Positions 15,493 through 24,624 of a stretch of 34,115 bases of DNA are shown here, piece by piece; the stretch's first letter is position 1, and every line of letters begins with the position of its first letter. Position numbers and translations under genes: made by a program. Source of the stretch: an uncultured Alphaproteobacteria bacterium (lineage in GTDB: Bacteria; Pseudomonadota; Alphaproteobacteria; Methylaequorales; Methylaequoraceae); NCBI GenBank assembly GCA_902579395.1, contig CACHGK010000002.1, forward strand, positions 219,767 to 253,881, given 5' to 3'. The notes below the pieces were generated by a model. The model had not been told where the DNA came from. It saw only the letters and a list, made by a program, of their open reading frames with translations, and made no database searches.

Positions 15493-17406
15493 ATGAAAAG
15501 TTCAATTGAAAATACTCTTAAAACTTCCTTCCTATCATTTGAGGATTATAAAAAAGAATATACAAGGTCAATTAATGAGCCAGAATTATTTTGGAAGGAA
15601 AAAGCAGATTCTCTTGACTGGATTAAGCGGTTCTCTAAAATCAAGGAAAGTAAATTCACTGATCAAGTTTCAGTAAAATGGTTCTCAGATGGAACATTAA
15701 ATGTTGCGTACAATTGTCTAGACAGGCACTTAGAAAAAAAAGGTGAAAAAATAGCAATTATTTGGGAATCTGATGATCCTAATGAATCTAGAAAAATTTC
15801 CTATAATGAACTCTTCAGGGAGGTTTGCAAATTTTCAAACGGATTGAGATCTTTGGGTGTGCAAAAAGGTGATAGAGTAACTATTTACTTACCAATGATA
15901 CCTGAAGCAGCAATTGCTATGTTGTCTTGTGCGAGAATTGGAGCAATTCATTCAGTAGTTTTTGGGGGATTCGCCCCAGAATCATTAAGAAATAGAATAG
16001 AAGATTGTGAATCCTCGTTTGTAATTACAGCCAATGAAGGCTTGAGAGGTGGGAAAAAAATTCCTTTACTATCTAATGTAAAATCAGCACTTAAGGGATA
16101 CAAAGGCGTAAAAAAAACTATAGTCGTTAAAAGAACCACCTCCACTGAAAATTTTGAATCAGAAAAAGATATTTGGTATCATGAACTGGTAGAAAACCAA
16201 TCGGAAAAATGTGATATTGAAGAGCAAAATTCAGAAGATCCATTATTTATTTTGTATACGTCAGGTTCTACAGGAAAGCCCAAAGGTGTGCTTCACACAA
16301 GTGCGGGTTATCTTCTTCATGCTTCATTAAGTCATAAAATAATATTCAACTTACAAGATGACGATATTTATTGGTGTACCGCAGATGTGGGTTGGGTCAC
16401 AGGTCATTCTTATATAGTTTATGGTCCGTTATGTAACGGTGCAACCACATTGATGTTTGAAGGTGTTCCTACCTACCCCTCTGCATCAAGATTTTGGAAT
16501 ATCGTTGATAAATTCAATGTAAGTATTTTTTACACTGCACCTACAGCGATAAGAGCACTTATGGGATTAGGGGATGAATTCGTAACAAAGTCCAAACGGT
16601 CATCATTGAGAATCCTTGGCACTGTTGGAGAACCTATCAATCCAGAAGCATGGAAATGGTATTATGAGATTGTAGGGGGTAAAAATTGTCCAGTTATTGA
16701 TACTTGGTGGCAAACAGAGACTGGAGCAACTTTGATTTCACCTATTGCCGGAACCACTCCATTAAAACCTGGGTCAGCAACACTTCCTTTTTTCGGAGTA
16801 CAACCAGAAATAGTTAATAATGATGGGAAAGTACTTGAAGGATCATGCGAAGGAAATCTCTGTATTACGACATCATGGCCCGGAATGATGAGGACAGTCT
16901 ACAATGATCACAAAAGATTTGTTGACACCTATTTCTCTTCTTTCTCAGGGAAATATTTTACCGGAGATGGATGCAAAAGAGATGAAGATGGGTATTACTG
17001 GATTACCGGAAGAGTTGATGATGTTATTAATGTATCAGGACATAGACTTGGGACAGCTGAGGTTGAAAGTGCACTTGTGCTTCACGAGAAAGTTACCGAG
17101 GCTGCAGTTGTTGGTTATCCCCATTCTATCAAAGGACAGGGTATATATGCTTATGTAACATTAATGAAAGGCGAAGAATATTCTGAAAATCTAAAAAAAG
17201 AATTGGTTAAATGGGTAAGATCAGTTATAGGACCGATTGCTGCTCCGGATGTAATTCAGTGGGCTCCAAACTTGCCTAAAACACGTTCTGGGAAAATAAT
17301 GAGGAGGATATTGAGGAAGGTTGCTTGTAATGAAGAGGATTCAATAGGAGACACATCAACATTAAATGAACCAGAAGTTGTTCAAGAATTATTAAAAAAC
17401 AGGTAG
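15493..17406 (+). CDS. acs: Acetyl-CoA synthetase (AMP-forming)
   Basis: A 637-residue ANL-superfamily enzyme making acetyl-CoA from acetate, ATP and CoA by way of acetyl-AMP. Motifs in order: P-loop [14 protein letters not shown] (about 255-268), [48 protein letters not shown] with the hinge Asp, [14 protein letters not shown], and C-terminal [10 protein letters not shown] with catalytic Lys601, the usual site of regulatory acetylation. Length and all motifs match true acetate enzymes; propionyl-CoA synthetase is less likely given the conserved tryptophan WWQTET. G+C is a little above the neighbours, as usual for a conserved, well-expressed gene. Confidence 0.96.
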   Translation: MKSSIENTLKTSFLSFEDYKKEYTRSINEPELFWKEKADSLDWIKRFSKIKESKFTDQVSVKWFSDGTLNVAYNCLDRHLEKKGEKIAIIWESDDPNESRKISYNELFREVCKFSNGLRSLGVQKGDRVTIYLPMIPEAAIAMLSCARIGAIHSVVFGGFAPESLRNRIEDCESSFVITANEGLRGGKKIPLLSNVKSALKGYKGVKKTIVVKRTTSTENFESEKDIWYHELVENQSEKCDIEEQNSEDPLFILYTSGSTGKPKGVLHTSAGYLLHASLSHKIIFNLQDDDIYWCTADVGWVTGHSYIVYGPLCNGATTLMFEGVPTYPSASRFWNIVDKFNVSIFYTAPTAIRALMGLGDEFVTKSKRSSLRILGTVGEPINPEAWKWYYEIVGGKNCPVIDTWWQTETGATLISPIAGTTPLKPGSATLPFFGVQPEIVNNDGKVLEGSCEGNLCITTSWPGMMRTVYNDHKRFVDTYFSSFSGKYFTGDGCKRDEDGYYWITGRVDDVINVSGHRLGTAEVESALVLHEKVTEAAVVGYPHSIKGQGIYAYVTLMKGEEYSENLKKELVKWVRSVIGPIAAPDVIQWAPNLPKTRSGKIMRRILRKVACNEEDSIGDTSTLNEPEVVQELLKNR

Positions 17407-17410
17407 GCAA

Positions 17411-17545
17411 CTAAAAGTCGTAACATATGCCTTTTTTTTCCCAATCTCCATACCTTGTTGGTTCAGGACCAGAAGGGCCTCCAATCTCTTTAACCTTATC
17501 CGTTTTTTTCTTATTGATTTTTTTTTGTCTAATTATTTTATTCAT
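17411..17545 (-). CDS. DUF1674 / SDHAF4-like succinate dehydrogenase assembly factor
   Basis: A 44-residue gene between acs and rsmB on the minus strand. A lysine-rich N-terminus is followed by the family signature [20 protein letters not shown] and ends ICYDF, which is the whole conserved part of DUF1674 (mitochondrial Sdh8/SDHAF4). That family binds flavinylated SdhA during assembly of complex II. The gene is small enough to be missed by length cut-offs. It is convergent with acs (stops 4 nt apart) and divergent from rsmB; DUF1674 next to rsmB/htpX is a recurring alphaproteobacterial arrangement. Confidence 0.88.
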   Translation of the reverse strand: MNKIIRQKKINKKKTDKVKEIGGPSGPEPTRYGDWEKKGICYDF

Positions 17546-17586
17546 GATACTAACTTAATTAATATTTTTTTTATTTCTATACTTAA

Positions 17587-18873
17587 TTGACGAATTCTAG
17601 AGAAATAGCAGCTCAAATTTTAACTGAAATACACTCTAGTTATCATTTTTTTGAAAACTCTATTACCAATAATAAAGATTTTAGCAGGTTGGATTCTAGA
17701 GATAAAGCTTTTGTTAGATTTATCATTTTAAATACCTTAAGAAGAAATGGTCAAATACAGGAAATAATAACTACGTTTATTAAAAAACCTTTAAAAAAAA
17801 ACAATAATTTTATCCTAAATCTAATAAGGATATCAATCTGTCAAATTTTATTTCTAAATGTGAGGGAATACTCCGCTGTGAATACTGCTGTCGAAATTTC
17901 AAAAAAATATAATCTCGATAAATTTGTCAATGCTCTGTTAAGAAATATTTGTAGACATAAAATAGAAATAATGAAAAAAACAAGAACTGAAATAAATATT
18001 CCAAAATGGATTAAAAATGACATTCTAAAATCCTTTGGGAAAAAGAAACTTCATGAAATTGCTAAAAGTATCGTTGATGAACCGGCAACTGATATCAAGA
18101 TAAAAAGACGTTACCACAAACAAGAGAATTGGGAAGAAATTCTCAATGGAAGGTTTATTCATAATCAAGTTATAAGGTTGAATAATGATGGACCAATTGA
18201 TAAAAAACCTTTTTTTAAAGAAGGTTTTTGGTGGGTACAAAGCCTTTCTGCAACCATACCTGTAAATATAATATCTTCAATGTTTAAAAAATCTAAAAAA
18301 AATAATATTTCTGTTTTAGAAATTGGTGCAGCTCCTGGAGGAAAGACTTTTCAGCTTATAGAAGAGGGTTTTCAAGTAACTTCACTAGAAATTTCTCAAA
18401 GAAGGACTAGAAGGCTAAAGGAAAATTTAAAAAGATTAAATTATAAAACCAATATTTTGAATAAAGACATTTTAAATTTTAAATCAAACAAATTATTTGA
18501 TTGTATTCTTATTGATGCGCCATGCACAGCTTCAGGTCTCATACGAAAAAAACCAGAAATTCTTATAATGGATAAAAGTGTAAATCTAGAGAAATTAGTG
18601 ATAAAGCAAAGAAAAATACTTGAAAAATCAGTAAGTTTGGTCAAAAAGGGAGGATATATATTGTACTGTGTTTGCTCAATTCACTCTAAAGAAGGCCCAA
18701 AATTAATTGAGGGGTTCTTGAGAAAAAATAATAATTTTGAGTTTGTATTACTAGATAGTGAACATGCAAAGCTTGGAGAAATTTTTAAAGGTATGTTGCA
18801 ACTCTTCCCCGACAATGAGAAGTTTAAAGATGGTTTAGACGGGTTTTTTATAGCAGCACTAAAAAAAAAATAA
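17587..18873 (+). CDS. rsmB: 16S rRNA (cytosine-967-C5)-methyltransferase, RsmB/Sun
   Basis: A 428-residue RNA methyltransferase. The N-terminal NusB-like domain (about 1-130, ending with REYSAVNTAVEISKKY) binds RNA; the C-terminal Rossmann domain has the SAM loop IGAAPGGKT (about 245-253), IDAPCTASG with one active cysteine (about 313), and YCVCSIHSKEG with the second catalytic cysteine (about 362-364). Start is TTG at 17587; no closer ATG fits the NusB domain. The N-terminal half is lysine/asparagine-rich as in neighbours. It is followed after 4 nt by the heparinase-like gene. Confidence 0.93.
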   Translation: MTNSREIAAQILTEIHSSYHFFENSITNNKDFSRLDSRDKAFVRFIILNTLRRNGQIQEIITTFIKKPLKKNNNFILNLIRISICQILFLNVREYSAVNTAVEISKKYNLDKFVNALLRNICRHKIEIMKKTRTEINIPKWIKNDILKSFGKKKLHEIAKSIVDEPATDIKIKRRYHKQENWEEILNGRFIHNQVIRLNNDGPIDKKPFFKEGFWWVQSLSATIPVNIISSMFKKSKKNNISVLEIGAAPGGKTFQLIEEGFQVTSLEISQRRTRRLKENLKRLNYKTNILNKDILNFKSNKLFDCILIDAPCTASGLIRKKPEILIMDKSVNLEKLVIKQRKILEKSVSLVKKGGYILYCVCSIHSKEGPKLIEGFLRKNNNFEFVLLDSEHAKLGEIFKGMLQLFPDNEKFKDGLDGFFIAALKKK

Positions 18874-18877
18874 GATC

Positions 18878-20482
18878 ATGATCAACCTTTTAAAAAAACT
18901 AAAAATAATATTTTTTTTTAAAAGTGATCTTTATAACTTTATAATTAATAAAAAAATTGATGAAAAAATTCAATATAACCCTGAAAGCCTCTGGACTGGA
19001 AGTAAATCAAATGGGTTAAAAATTATTGATGGTTTTCTTAACTATCAGAAAGAAACAATATTTATCGATGAGGAGGTTTGGAAAAGAAACCATGGGAGTC
19101 AATCATGGAATAACTATCTTAATAGCTTTATGTGGATCCCTGATGTTCGAGCAGTTGGAACCAATCAAGCAAGACTATTCTTAAGAAAAAAAATCCTAGA
19201 CTGGATGGAGGATTCTGATTACTCAAATAAGCATATTTGGAGTGAAGATGTTCTAGCAAAAAGAATTTTCTATTTATTAACAAACCTTTCTTTTTTTTTT
19301 GAAACAGCTAATGAGAGTTTTCAAAAAAAATTTGCAAAGAATATTAATAAACAATGTGTATTACTTCTTAATTCCTTTAATCATAAAGAAGAAAATATAT
19401 TTACTGTAAAATCTTTAATATTATCAACACTTTGTTTTGAAAACCAAAAAAAAAACTATTCATATATTATTGACCAGCTCAATACACTTATTAAAAAAAC
19501 TATTCTGGAAGATGGAGTTCACTACTTGAGATCACCAAGTGAGCATTTCTTTTTCCTTTGCTCTTTGTTGGATATAAGAAATTTTTTAGGTAATTTTAAA
19601 AAGGAAGTTCCATTTGAAATCAATCGTAAAATATCTGAAATGAGTACAATACTTAAATTTTTTAGAATTGGTGATGGCCATCTTTCAATATTTAATAAAT
19701 ATGATTTTGTACTTCCTAAAAAAATTAATAATGTTTTAAAAAAAGCAAATAACAAAGTTAAGTTGCCAATAGTTTCAAAATTTTCAGATTTTTATAGGAT
19801 ATCAAAAAACAAACTTCTATTTTTGATGGATTGCGGTTCACCTACAAGAGAAAAAACTCATGCCGGTTCATTATCATTTGAACTTTCATATTTATCCGAA
19901 AAAATTGTAGTGAATTGCGGGTCACCTTTTGTAAATAATAGGGATTGGAATGATGCTATGAGATCAACAGCTGCACATAGTACACTTAATATCAATGAAA
20001 TTAATTCATCAGATATCTTTTTTAATAAAGATACAACCACAAGGATAGCGAATGTAGAATCAGAAATTTTCAAACAAAAGGATAATATTTGGATCAATTC
20101 CTCTCACTCTGGATACAAAGATATATTTGGGCTTATTCATAAAAGATTGGTTCATCTTGATCTAAATAATTACATTATAAGAGGTGCAGATTCTTTTGGT
20201 ACATCTAATAAATTTAGTGAAGATAAAAATCACAATGTATTTATAAGATTTCATATACATCCTAGTATTGAATTAAATGTAACAACTAGTAAAAAAAAAG
20301 TTGTTTTGAGATTGAAAAATAATATAGGTTGGGAGTTTGTGTGTTCAGAGGCAAAAATAGAAGTCGAGGATGGTATTTATCTCGGCGAAAATAAGATAGT
20401 ACAACCCAATCAGCACATTTTAATTAAAGACAAAATTACAAAAGAAAAAAAAATAAGATGGTTATTTAGATTAATAAAATAA
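18878..20482 (+). CDS. Heparinase II/III-like family protein
   Basis: A 534-residue protein with an alpha-helical toroid-like N-terminal part (about 30-290, with SFMWIPDVRAVGTNQARLF) and a C-terminal Hepar_II_III beta domain. The family motif is MRSTAAHSTLNINEINSSDIF-like; visible are THAGSLSFELSY, NRDWNDAMRSTAAHSTLNIN and the C-terminal FIRFHIHPSIELNV. Family members cleave uronate-containing polysaccharides by elimination. This rsmB-linked subgroup is widespread in alphaproteobacteria, has no obvious signal peptide, and its substrate is unknown; a role in envelope polysaccharide turnover is possible. The stop is 2 bp from that of the convergent dehydrogenase gene. Confidence 0.85.
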   Translation: MINLLKKLKIIFFFKSDLYNFIINKKIDEKIQYNPESLWTGSKSNGLKIIDGFLNYQKETIFIDEEVWKRNHGSQSWNNYLNSFMWIPDVRAVGTNQARLFLRKKILDWMEDSDYSNKHIWSEDVLAKRIFYLLTNLSFFFETANESFQKKFAKNINKQCVLLLNSFNHKEENIFTVKSLILSTLCFENQKKNYSYIIDQLNTLIKKTILEDGVHYLRSPSEHFFFLCSLLDIRNFLGNFKKEVPFEINRKISEMSTILKFFRIGDGHLSIFNKYDFVLPKKINNVLKKANNKVKLPIVSKFSDFYRISKNKLLFLMDCGSPTREKTHAGSLSFELSYLSEKIVVNCGSPFVNNRDWNDAMRSTAAHSTLNINEINSSDIFFNKDTTTRIANVESEIFKQKDNIWINSSHSGYKDIFGLIHKRLVHLDLNNYIIRGADSFGTSNKFSEDKNHNVFIRFHIHPSIELNVTTSKKKVVLRLKNNIGWEFVCSEAKIEVEDGIYLGENKIVQPNQHILIKDKITKEKKIRWLFRLIK

Positions 20483-20484
20483 AT

Positions 20485-21741
20485 TTATAAGGACCAATAA
20501 TTTATCTTATCTTTACTATTTAGGTTTAGCCTTCCCTTAATATCGAAAATAAATCCATCTGGTTTTAAAAAGTTTTTAATTTTATTTATTTTATTTATAT
20601 AAAATTTATGAGGCACCGCAATAACGATTCCATCGAATTGATATTTCTTTATTGAGTCAAAATCTATAATTTTATGTTTTTTATCTTTAACAAAAGGATC
20701 ATGCAAATAAACTTTGTGTTTACAATTTTTTAACGATTTTATTAAGTCAAAAGATTTAGAATTTCTTAAATCAGGAACATCTTCTTTGAATGTTATTCCC
20801 AGAAATAAAATTTTGGAACGAGTTTTGGTAATTTTGTTTATTATTTTTGCTAAATAGGTTGGCATCTCATCATTAGTTTTACGCCCTGATAAAATTACTT
20901 TTGGATCTATGCCAAGACTTTTTGATTTATGTGACAGGTAATAAGGATCAACTCCTATGCAATGACCACCAACAAGCCCTGGTTGAAAAGACAAAAAATT
21001 CCATTTTGTCGAAGAGGCCTTTAAAACATCAAATACACTAATATTTAACTTGTTACATATTTTTGCAACTTCATTAATAAAAGCAATATTAATATCTCTC
21101 TGAGCGTTTTCTATTACCTTAGATGCTTCAGCAACCTTAATATTTTTTGCTATAAAAATGTTTCCCTTGGTTAATTTTGAATAAATGTCTTTCAAAATTT
21201 TCTCAACTTTTTTATTTTGTCCTGCAACAACTTTATCAATTTTATCTATAGTATGAACCTTGTCACCTGGATTAACCCTCTCAGGTGAATAACCCAAGAA
21301 GAAATCAACACCTGATTTTAGTGATAGCTTGTTTTTTTCCAATTCTGGAGCACAAATTTCTTCGGTTGCACCAGGATAAACTGTACTCTCAAAAACAACT
21401 ATATCTCCTTTTTTAAGAATTTTTGAAATAGTATTACATACACTCTTAAGTGGTCCAAAATCTGGATTTTTTTTCTTTGTTATGGGAGTTGGTACTGTTG
21501 CAATAAAAATATTACATTCCGATATTTCTTCGAAGTTATTAGTCAATCTTAAATTATTCTTTAAACATTTTTTTAGCCTGTCCTTTTCTATCTCTAGAGT
21601 TTCATCAATTCCCTTGATAAGTTGACTAATTCTATTCAAACTGATATCAAAACCTATAATCTTATAAGATGAAGATAATCCAACAGCTAGTGGCAACCCA
21701 ACGTAACCTAATCCAAGGACTGCAATTTTTTTTTCTTTCAT
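20485..21741 (-). CDS. tviB: UDP-sugar 6-dehydrogenase, TviB/WbpA type
   Basis: A nucleotide-sugar dehydrogenase of 418 residues oxidising C6 of a UDP-N-acetylhexosamine (probably UDP-GlcNAc) to the uronate in two NAD+-dependent steps. N-terminal IAVLGLGYVGLPLAVGLS binds NAD; FESTVYPGATEE and YSPERVNPGDK are typical; catalytic Cys261 is in GGHCIGVDPYYL; the C-terminal domain has FLGITFKEDVPDLRNSKS. The form SYKIIGFDIS at the N-terminus and GGHCIGVDPYYLSHKSKSLG favour the TviB/WbpA branch over UDP-glucose dehydrogenase. ATG at 21741 is preferred; a GTG three codons upstream (21750) is possible. Divergent from the sugar-phosphate transferase gene. Confidence 0.88.
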   Translation of the reverse strand: MKEKKIAVLGLGYVGLPLAVGLSSSYKIIGFDISLNRISQLIKGIDETLEIEKDRLKKCLKNNLRLTNNFEEISECNIFIATVPTPITKKKNPDFGPLKSVCNTISKILKKGDIVVFESTVYPGATEEICAPELEKNKLSLKSGVDFFLGYSPERVNPGDKVHTIDKIDKVVAGQNKKVEKILKDIYSKLTKGNIFIAKNIKVAEASKVIENAQRDINIAFINEVAKICNKLNISVFDVLKASSTKWNFLSFQPGLVGGHCIGVDPYYLSHKSKSLGIDPKVILSGRKTNDEMPTYLAKIINKITKTRSKILFLGITFKEDVPDLRNSKSFDLIKSLKNCKHKVYLHDPFVKDKKHKIIDFDSIKKYQFDGIVIAVPHKFYINKINKIKNFLKPDGFIFDIKGRLNLNSKDKINYWSL

Positions 21742-21775
21742 CACTGACACTGATTGTAGTAGATTCTAATTAAGT

Positions 21776-22798
21776 ATGAGCTTGATTGTTACTATATTTG
21801 TCTATTTGGCAACTTCTTTAATATTAAAAAGCTCAGTTGACTTATTTAAAAATTCTAGATTACTTGATATTCCGTCGGATAGAAGTAACCATAAAAAACC
21901 CAAGCCGAAAGGAGCTGGCTTAATATTAATACCACTTGTCATATTTGCAACTTTATTAGTATTTTTTTTAGAAAATACTTTAAGTAATACTTGGTTCCTT
22001 ATTTTCGGATTTACATTAATACTTACAGCAATTTCATTTCTAGACGATTTAAAAAATATTAGTTCAAGATTAAGACTGTTATTTCAAATATTTTGCGTAA
22101 TTTCATCGTTAATCATGTTCAAAGACGAAATTAATATATTAGTTCAACTTAAAATTCTAAATTTTATTCCATTTGATTATTCTTTTTTAAAACTAATTTT
22201 GATCTTTTTTTTTCTATCATTGTCCTGGGTATGGATCATCAATTTATTTAATTTTATGGATGGCATGGATGGAATTACAAGCGTTCAGGTAATAAGTTTA
22301 TCTATTTTTACAAATGTTTTAGCAATAATCGGTATTATTGAGATTAATTTTCTTTATTTTAGTTTGATTCTTTTTGCTATTTTTTTGGCTTTCTTAATAG
22401 TTAATAAGCCTCCTGCTAAAATTTTTTTAGGGGATGTTGGTTCAGTACCAATTGGATTTTTAGTTGGATTTATAATAATATACAATATTATAAAAACTGG
22501 TCTTGTAACTCCATTTCTTATAATAATTATGTATTATTTATTAGACTCATCAATAACATTGTTGATTAGAATCATAAACAGGCAAAATATTTTTCAAGCT
22601 CATAGTAGTCACTTCTATCAAAAAATCTTGAGAAAAGGATTTTCTCATTCGTATGTTTTGAAGAAAATTACTTTATTAAATTTTTTTTTACTACTTCTAT
22701 CTGTTGCCTCTATTAATTTTCCTATAATCTCATTAATATTAGCGATTTTCCTAACAACCTCATTATTATTATTTTTCAATTCAAGGAAATACGAATGA
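21776..22798 (+). CDS. WecA/WbpL-like polyprenyl-phosphate sugar-1-phosphate transferase
   Basis: A 340-residue, about 10-11-helix membrane enzyme of the MraY/WecA (GT4) superfamily, starting a surface glycan by moving HexNAc-1-P from a UDP-sugar to undecaprenyl phosphate. Motifs: KPKGAGLILIP, SFLDDLKNISSRLRLLFQ (Mg-binding aspartates), INLFNFMDGMDGI, IFLGDVGSVPIGFL, and the C-terminal cytosolic HSSHFYQKILRKGF. The last motif resembles WbpL-type enzymes specific for FucNAc/QuiNAc, which fits the WbpM-type dehydratase next to it. MraY is less likely as no murein genes are near. It overlaps the next gene by 4 nt. Confidence 0.9.
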   Translation: MSLIVTIFVYLATSLILKSSVDLFKNSRLLDIPSDRSNHKKPKPKGAGLILIPLVIFATLLVFFLENTLSNTWFLIFGFTLILTAISFLDDLKNISSRLRLLFQIFCVISSLIMFKDEINILVQLKILNFIPFDYSFLKLILIFFFLSLSWVWIINLFNFMDGMDGITSVQVISLSIFTNVLAIIGIIEINFLYFSLILFAIFLAFLIVNKPPAKIFLGDVGSVPIGFLVGFIIIYNIIKTGLVTPFLIIIMYYLLDSSITLLIRIINRQNIFQAHSSHFYQKILRKGFSHSYVLKKITLLNFFLLLLSVASINFPIISLILAIFLTTSLLLFFNSRKYE

Positions 22799-24624
22799 GC
22801 TCAAGAATATTATTAACAATTCTTCATGACTTCTTAATTTTTGCAATTTCTTTTTTCTTGGCACTATGGATAAGACTAGATTTAACAAATGCAATGATTC
22901 TTTATAAAGACTTGTGGTATTTCCAATTCTTCTTTTCCTTTACAAATATTTTTCTTCTAAAGTATATGGGTTTATATCATGGTATATGGAGGTATGCTTC
23001 ATTACATGAAATAAAGTCGATCATTCAGAGTGTACTGATTTCAACGCTAATTTTAATCGGTATATTTTTTATCATCTTTAGGCTTGAGAATATTCCAAGA
23101 TCATTTCCTATCTTTTTATTTATTATCTCAATTTTTGGCGTAACTGGACCAAGGGTAATTTATCGAATATTTAAGGATTATTTAAAAAAAAATGAATTAA
23201 AGAAAATTCCTATTTTAGTTTTTGGTGACAACTCATCTGCAGAAAATTTTATTAGATTTACAAAACAAAATAATGATTCTCCCTACGAGGTGATAGGTCT
23301 AATTGGACTAAAAGAAAATGCAGTTGGAAGAAGAATACACAATATTCCAATAATAGCCTCGATTCATAGAATTGAATCTGTAACAAGTTTCTTAAAAAAA
23401 AGTTCAACCGATAAGTTGCCTCAACGCATAATAATCTCTGATCCAAAAACAAAGCCAAAAGTCTTAGAATTAATATATATTTTTTCTCAACAAAACGGTC
23501 TTGCAATTGGGATGCTTCCGAAAATTTCTGATCTTTCAAGCAAAGAATCTTCAAATAGATTTGAGGCGAATCCAATTGTTATTGAGGATGTACTAGGAAG
23601 AAAACAAAAAGTAAATGATCCAAATATGCTTAAAGATATTTCTGGAAAAAAAATTCTTGTAACTGGAGCTGGTGGAAGCATTGGAAGTGAATTAAGCAAA
23701 CAAATTTATAGATTAAAACCTAAACTTTTAATTCTATTAGAACAAAATGAATATAGTTTATTTAAAATTTCTTCTGTTCTCACAAAAAATACTTTAGCGA
23801 GTTTAACAGATATTAGAGATACAAAAAAAATGGAAGATATCTTATCATTTCATAAACCAGATTATATTTTTCATACTGCAGCTCTCAAACATATAACTTT
23901 TGTTGAAGACGAACCATTAGAGGCATTGAAAACAAACTTTTTAGCAACTGTCAAGTTATGTCAACTTTGTAAACTTTTGAAATTAAAAAAAATGATTTTT
24001 ATTTCAACTGATAAGGCAGTAAATCCGTCAAATGTAATGGGAGCTTCTAAGAGACTTTGTGAGAAATACATCCAAAAAATATCTAAAAATTCAAAGGAAA
24101 CTATTTTCACAATAGTGAGATTTGGGAATGTGTTAGGCTCAACCGGTTCAGTGGTCCCTTTGTTTGAAAAACAAATTAATCATGGAGGTCCTATCACAAT
24201 CACTCATCCAAAAGTTAAAAGATATTTTATGACTATAAGAGAAGCGGTAGAGTTGGTTTTAATTTCATCTCAGTTAAAAGTAAAAGAAAATGGTGAAATA
24301 TATATTCTAGAAATGGGTGATTCCATATTCATTAAAGACCTAGCCAAAAGAATGATTCTTTTATCAGGAAGAACCGAAGATGAAATAAAAATTGAATATA
24401 CAGGCTTAAGAAAAGGAGAGAAAATGAATGAACAACTCTTCTTCAATAATGAAAAAATTTCCAAAACTACCGTTGATGGGATATTATCTACAAATAGCAA
24501 ACTCTTTAACGTAGAGATAGAAAGTTTTAATAAACTGGTTTTAGAAATTCAAAGTCATGGTAAGAATAATAATATAAAAATTTTTAGGGATCTGTTACCG
24601 GAATATTCTAAAGATGAAAACTAA
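22795..24624 (+). CDS. WbpM/PglF/CapD-type UDP-GlcNAc 4,6-dehydratase
   Basis: A 609-residue membrane-anchored nucleotide-sugar dehydratase. Four N-terminal helices (about 5-25, 43-60, 76-100, 105-122), a first Rossmann-like CoA-binding fold (VFGDNSSAENFIRF, about 142-155), then the SDR catalytic domain with VTGAGGSIGSEL (about 288-299), the active site FISTDKAVNPSNVMGASKR (about 402-420) where the usual Tyr is Met, as in large WbpM/PglF enzymes, and YFMTIREAVELV. Product is UDP-4-keto-6-deoxy-HexNAc, precursor of QuiNAc, FucNAc or bacillosamine. It overlaps purH by 11 nt, so the glycan genes read into purH. Confidence 0.92.
   Translation: MSSRILLTILHDFLIFAISFFLALWIRLDLTNAMILYKDLWYFQFFFSFTNIFLLKYMGLYHGIWRYASLHEIKSIIQSVLISTLILIGIFFIIFRLENIPRSFPIFLFIISIFGVTGPRVIYRIFKDYLKKNELKKIPILVFGDNSSAENFIRFTKQNNDSPYEVIGLIGLKENAVGRRIHNIPIIASIHRIESVTSFLKKSSTDKLPQRIIISDPKTKPKVLELIYIFSQQNGLAIGMLPKISDLSSKESSNRFEANPIVIEDVLGRKQKVNDPNMLKDISGKKILVTGAGGSIGSELSKQIYRLKPKLLILLEQNEYSLFKISSVLTKNTLASLTDIRDTKKMEDILSFHKPDYIFHTAALKHITFVEDEPLEALKTNFLATVKLCQLCKLLKLKKMIFISTDKAVNPSNVMGASKRLCEKYIQKISKNSKETIFTIVRFGNVLGSTGSVVPLFEKQINHGGPITITHPKVKRYFMTIREAVELVLISSQLKVKENGEIYILEMGDSIFIKDLAKRMILLSGRTEDEIKIEYTGLRKGEKMNEQLFFNNEKISKTTVDGILSTNSKLFNVEIESFNKLVLEIQSHGKNNNIKIFRDLLPEYSKDEN

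Noticed and set aside
18209-18236. AAACCTTT...AAAGAAGGTTTTT hairpin as a terminator
   Set aside because: It lies in the middle of rsmB, whose protein sequence continues normally through it.
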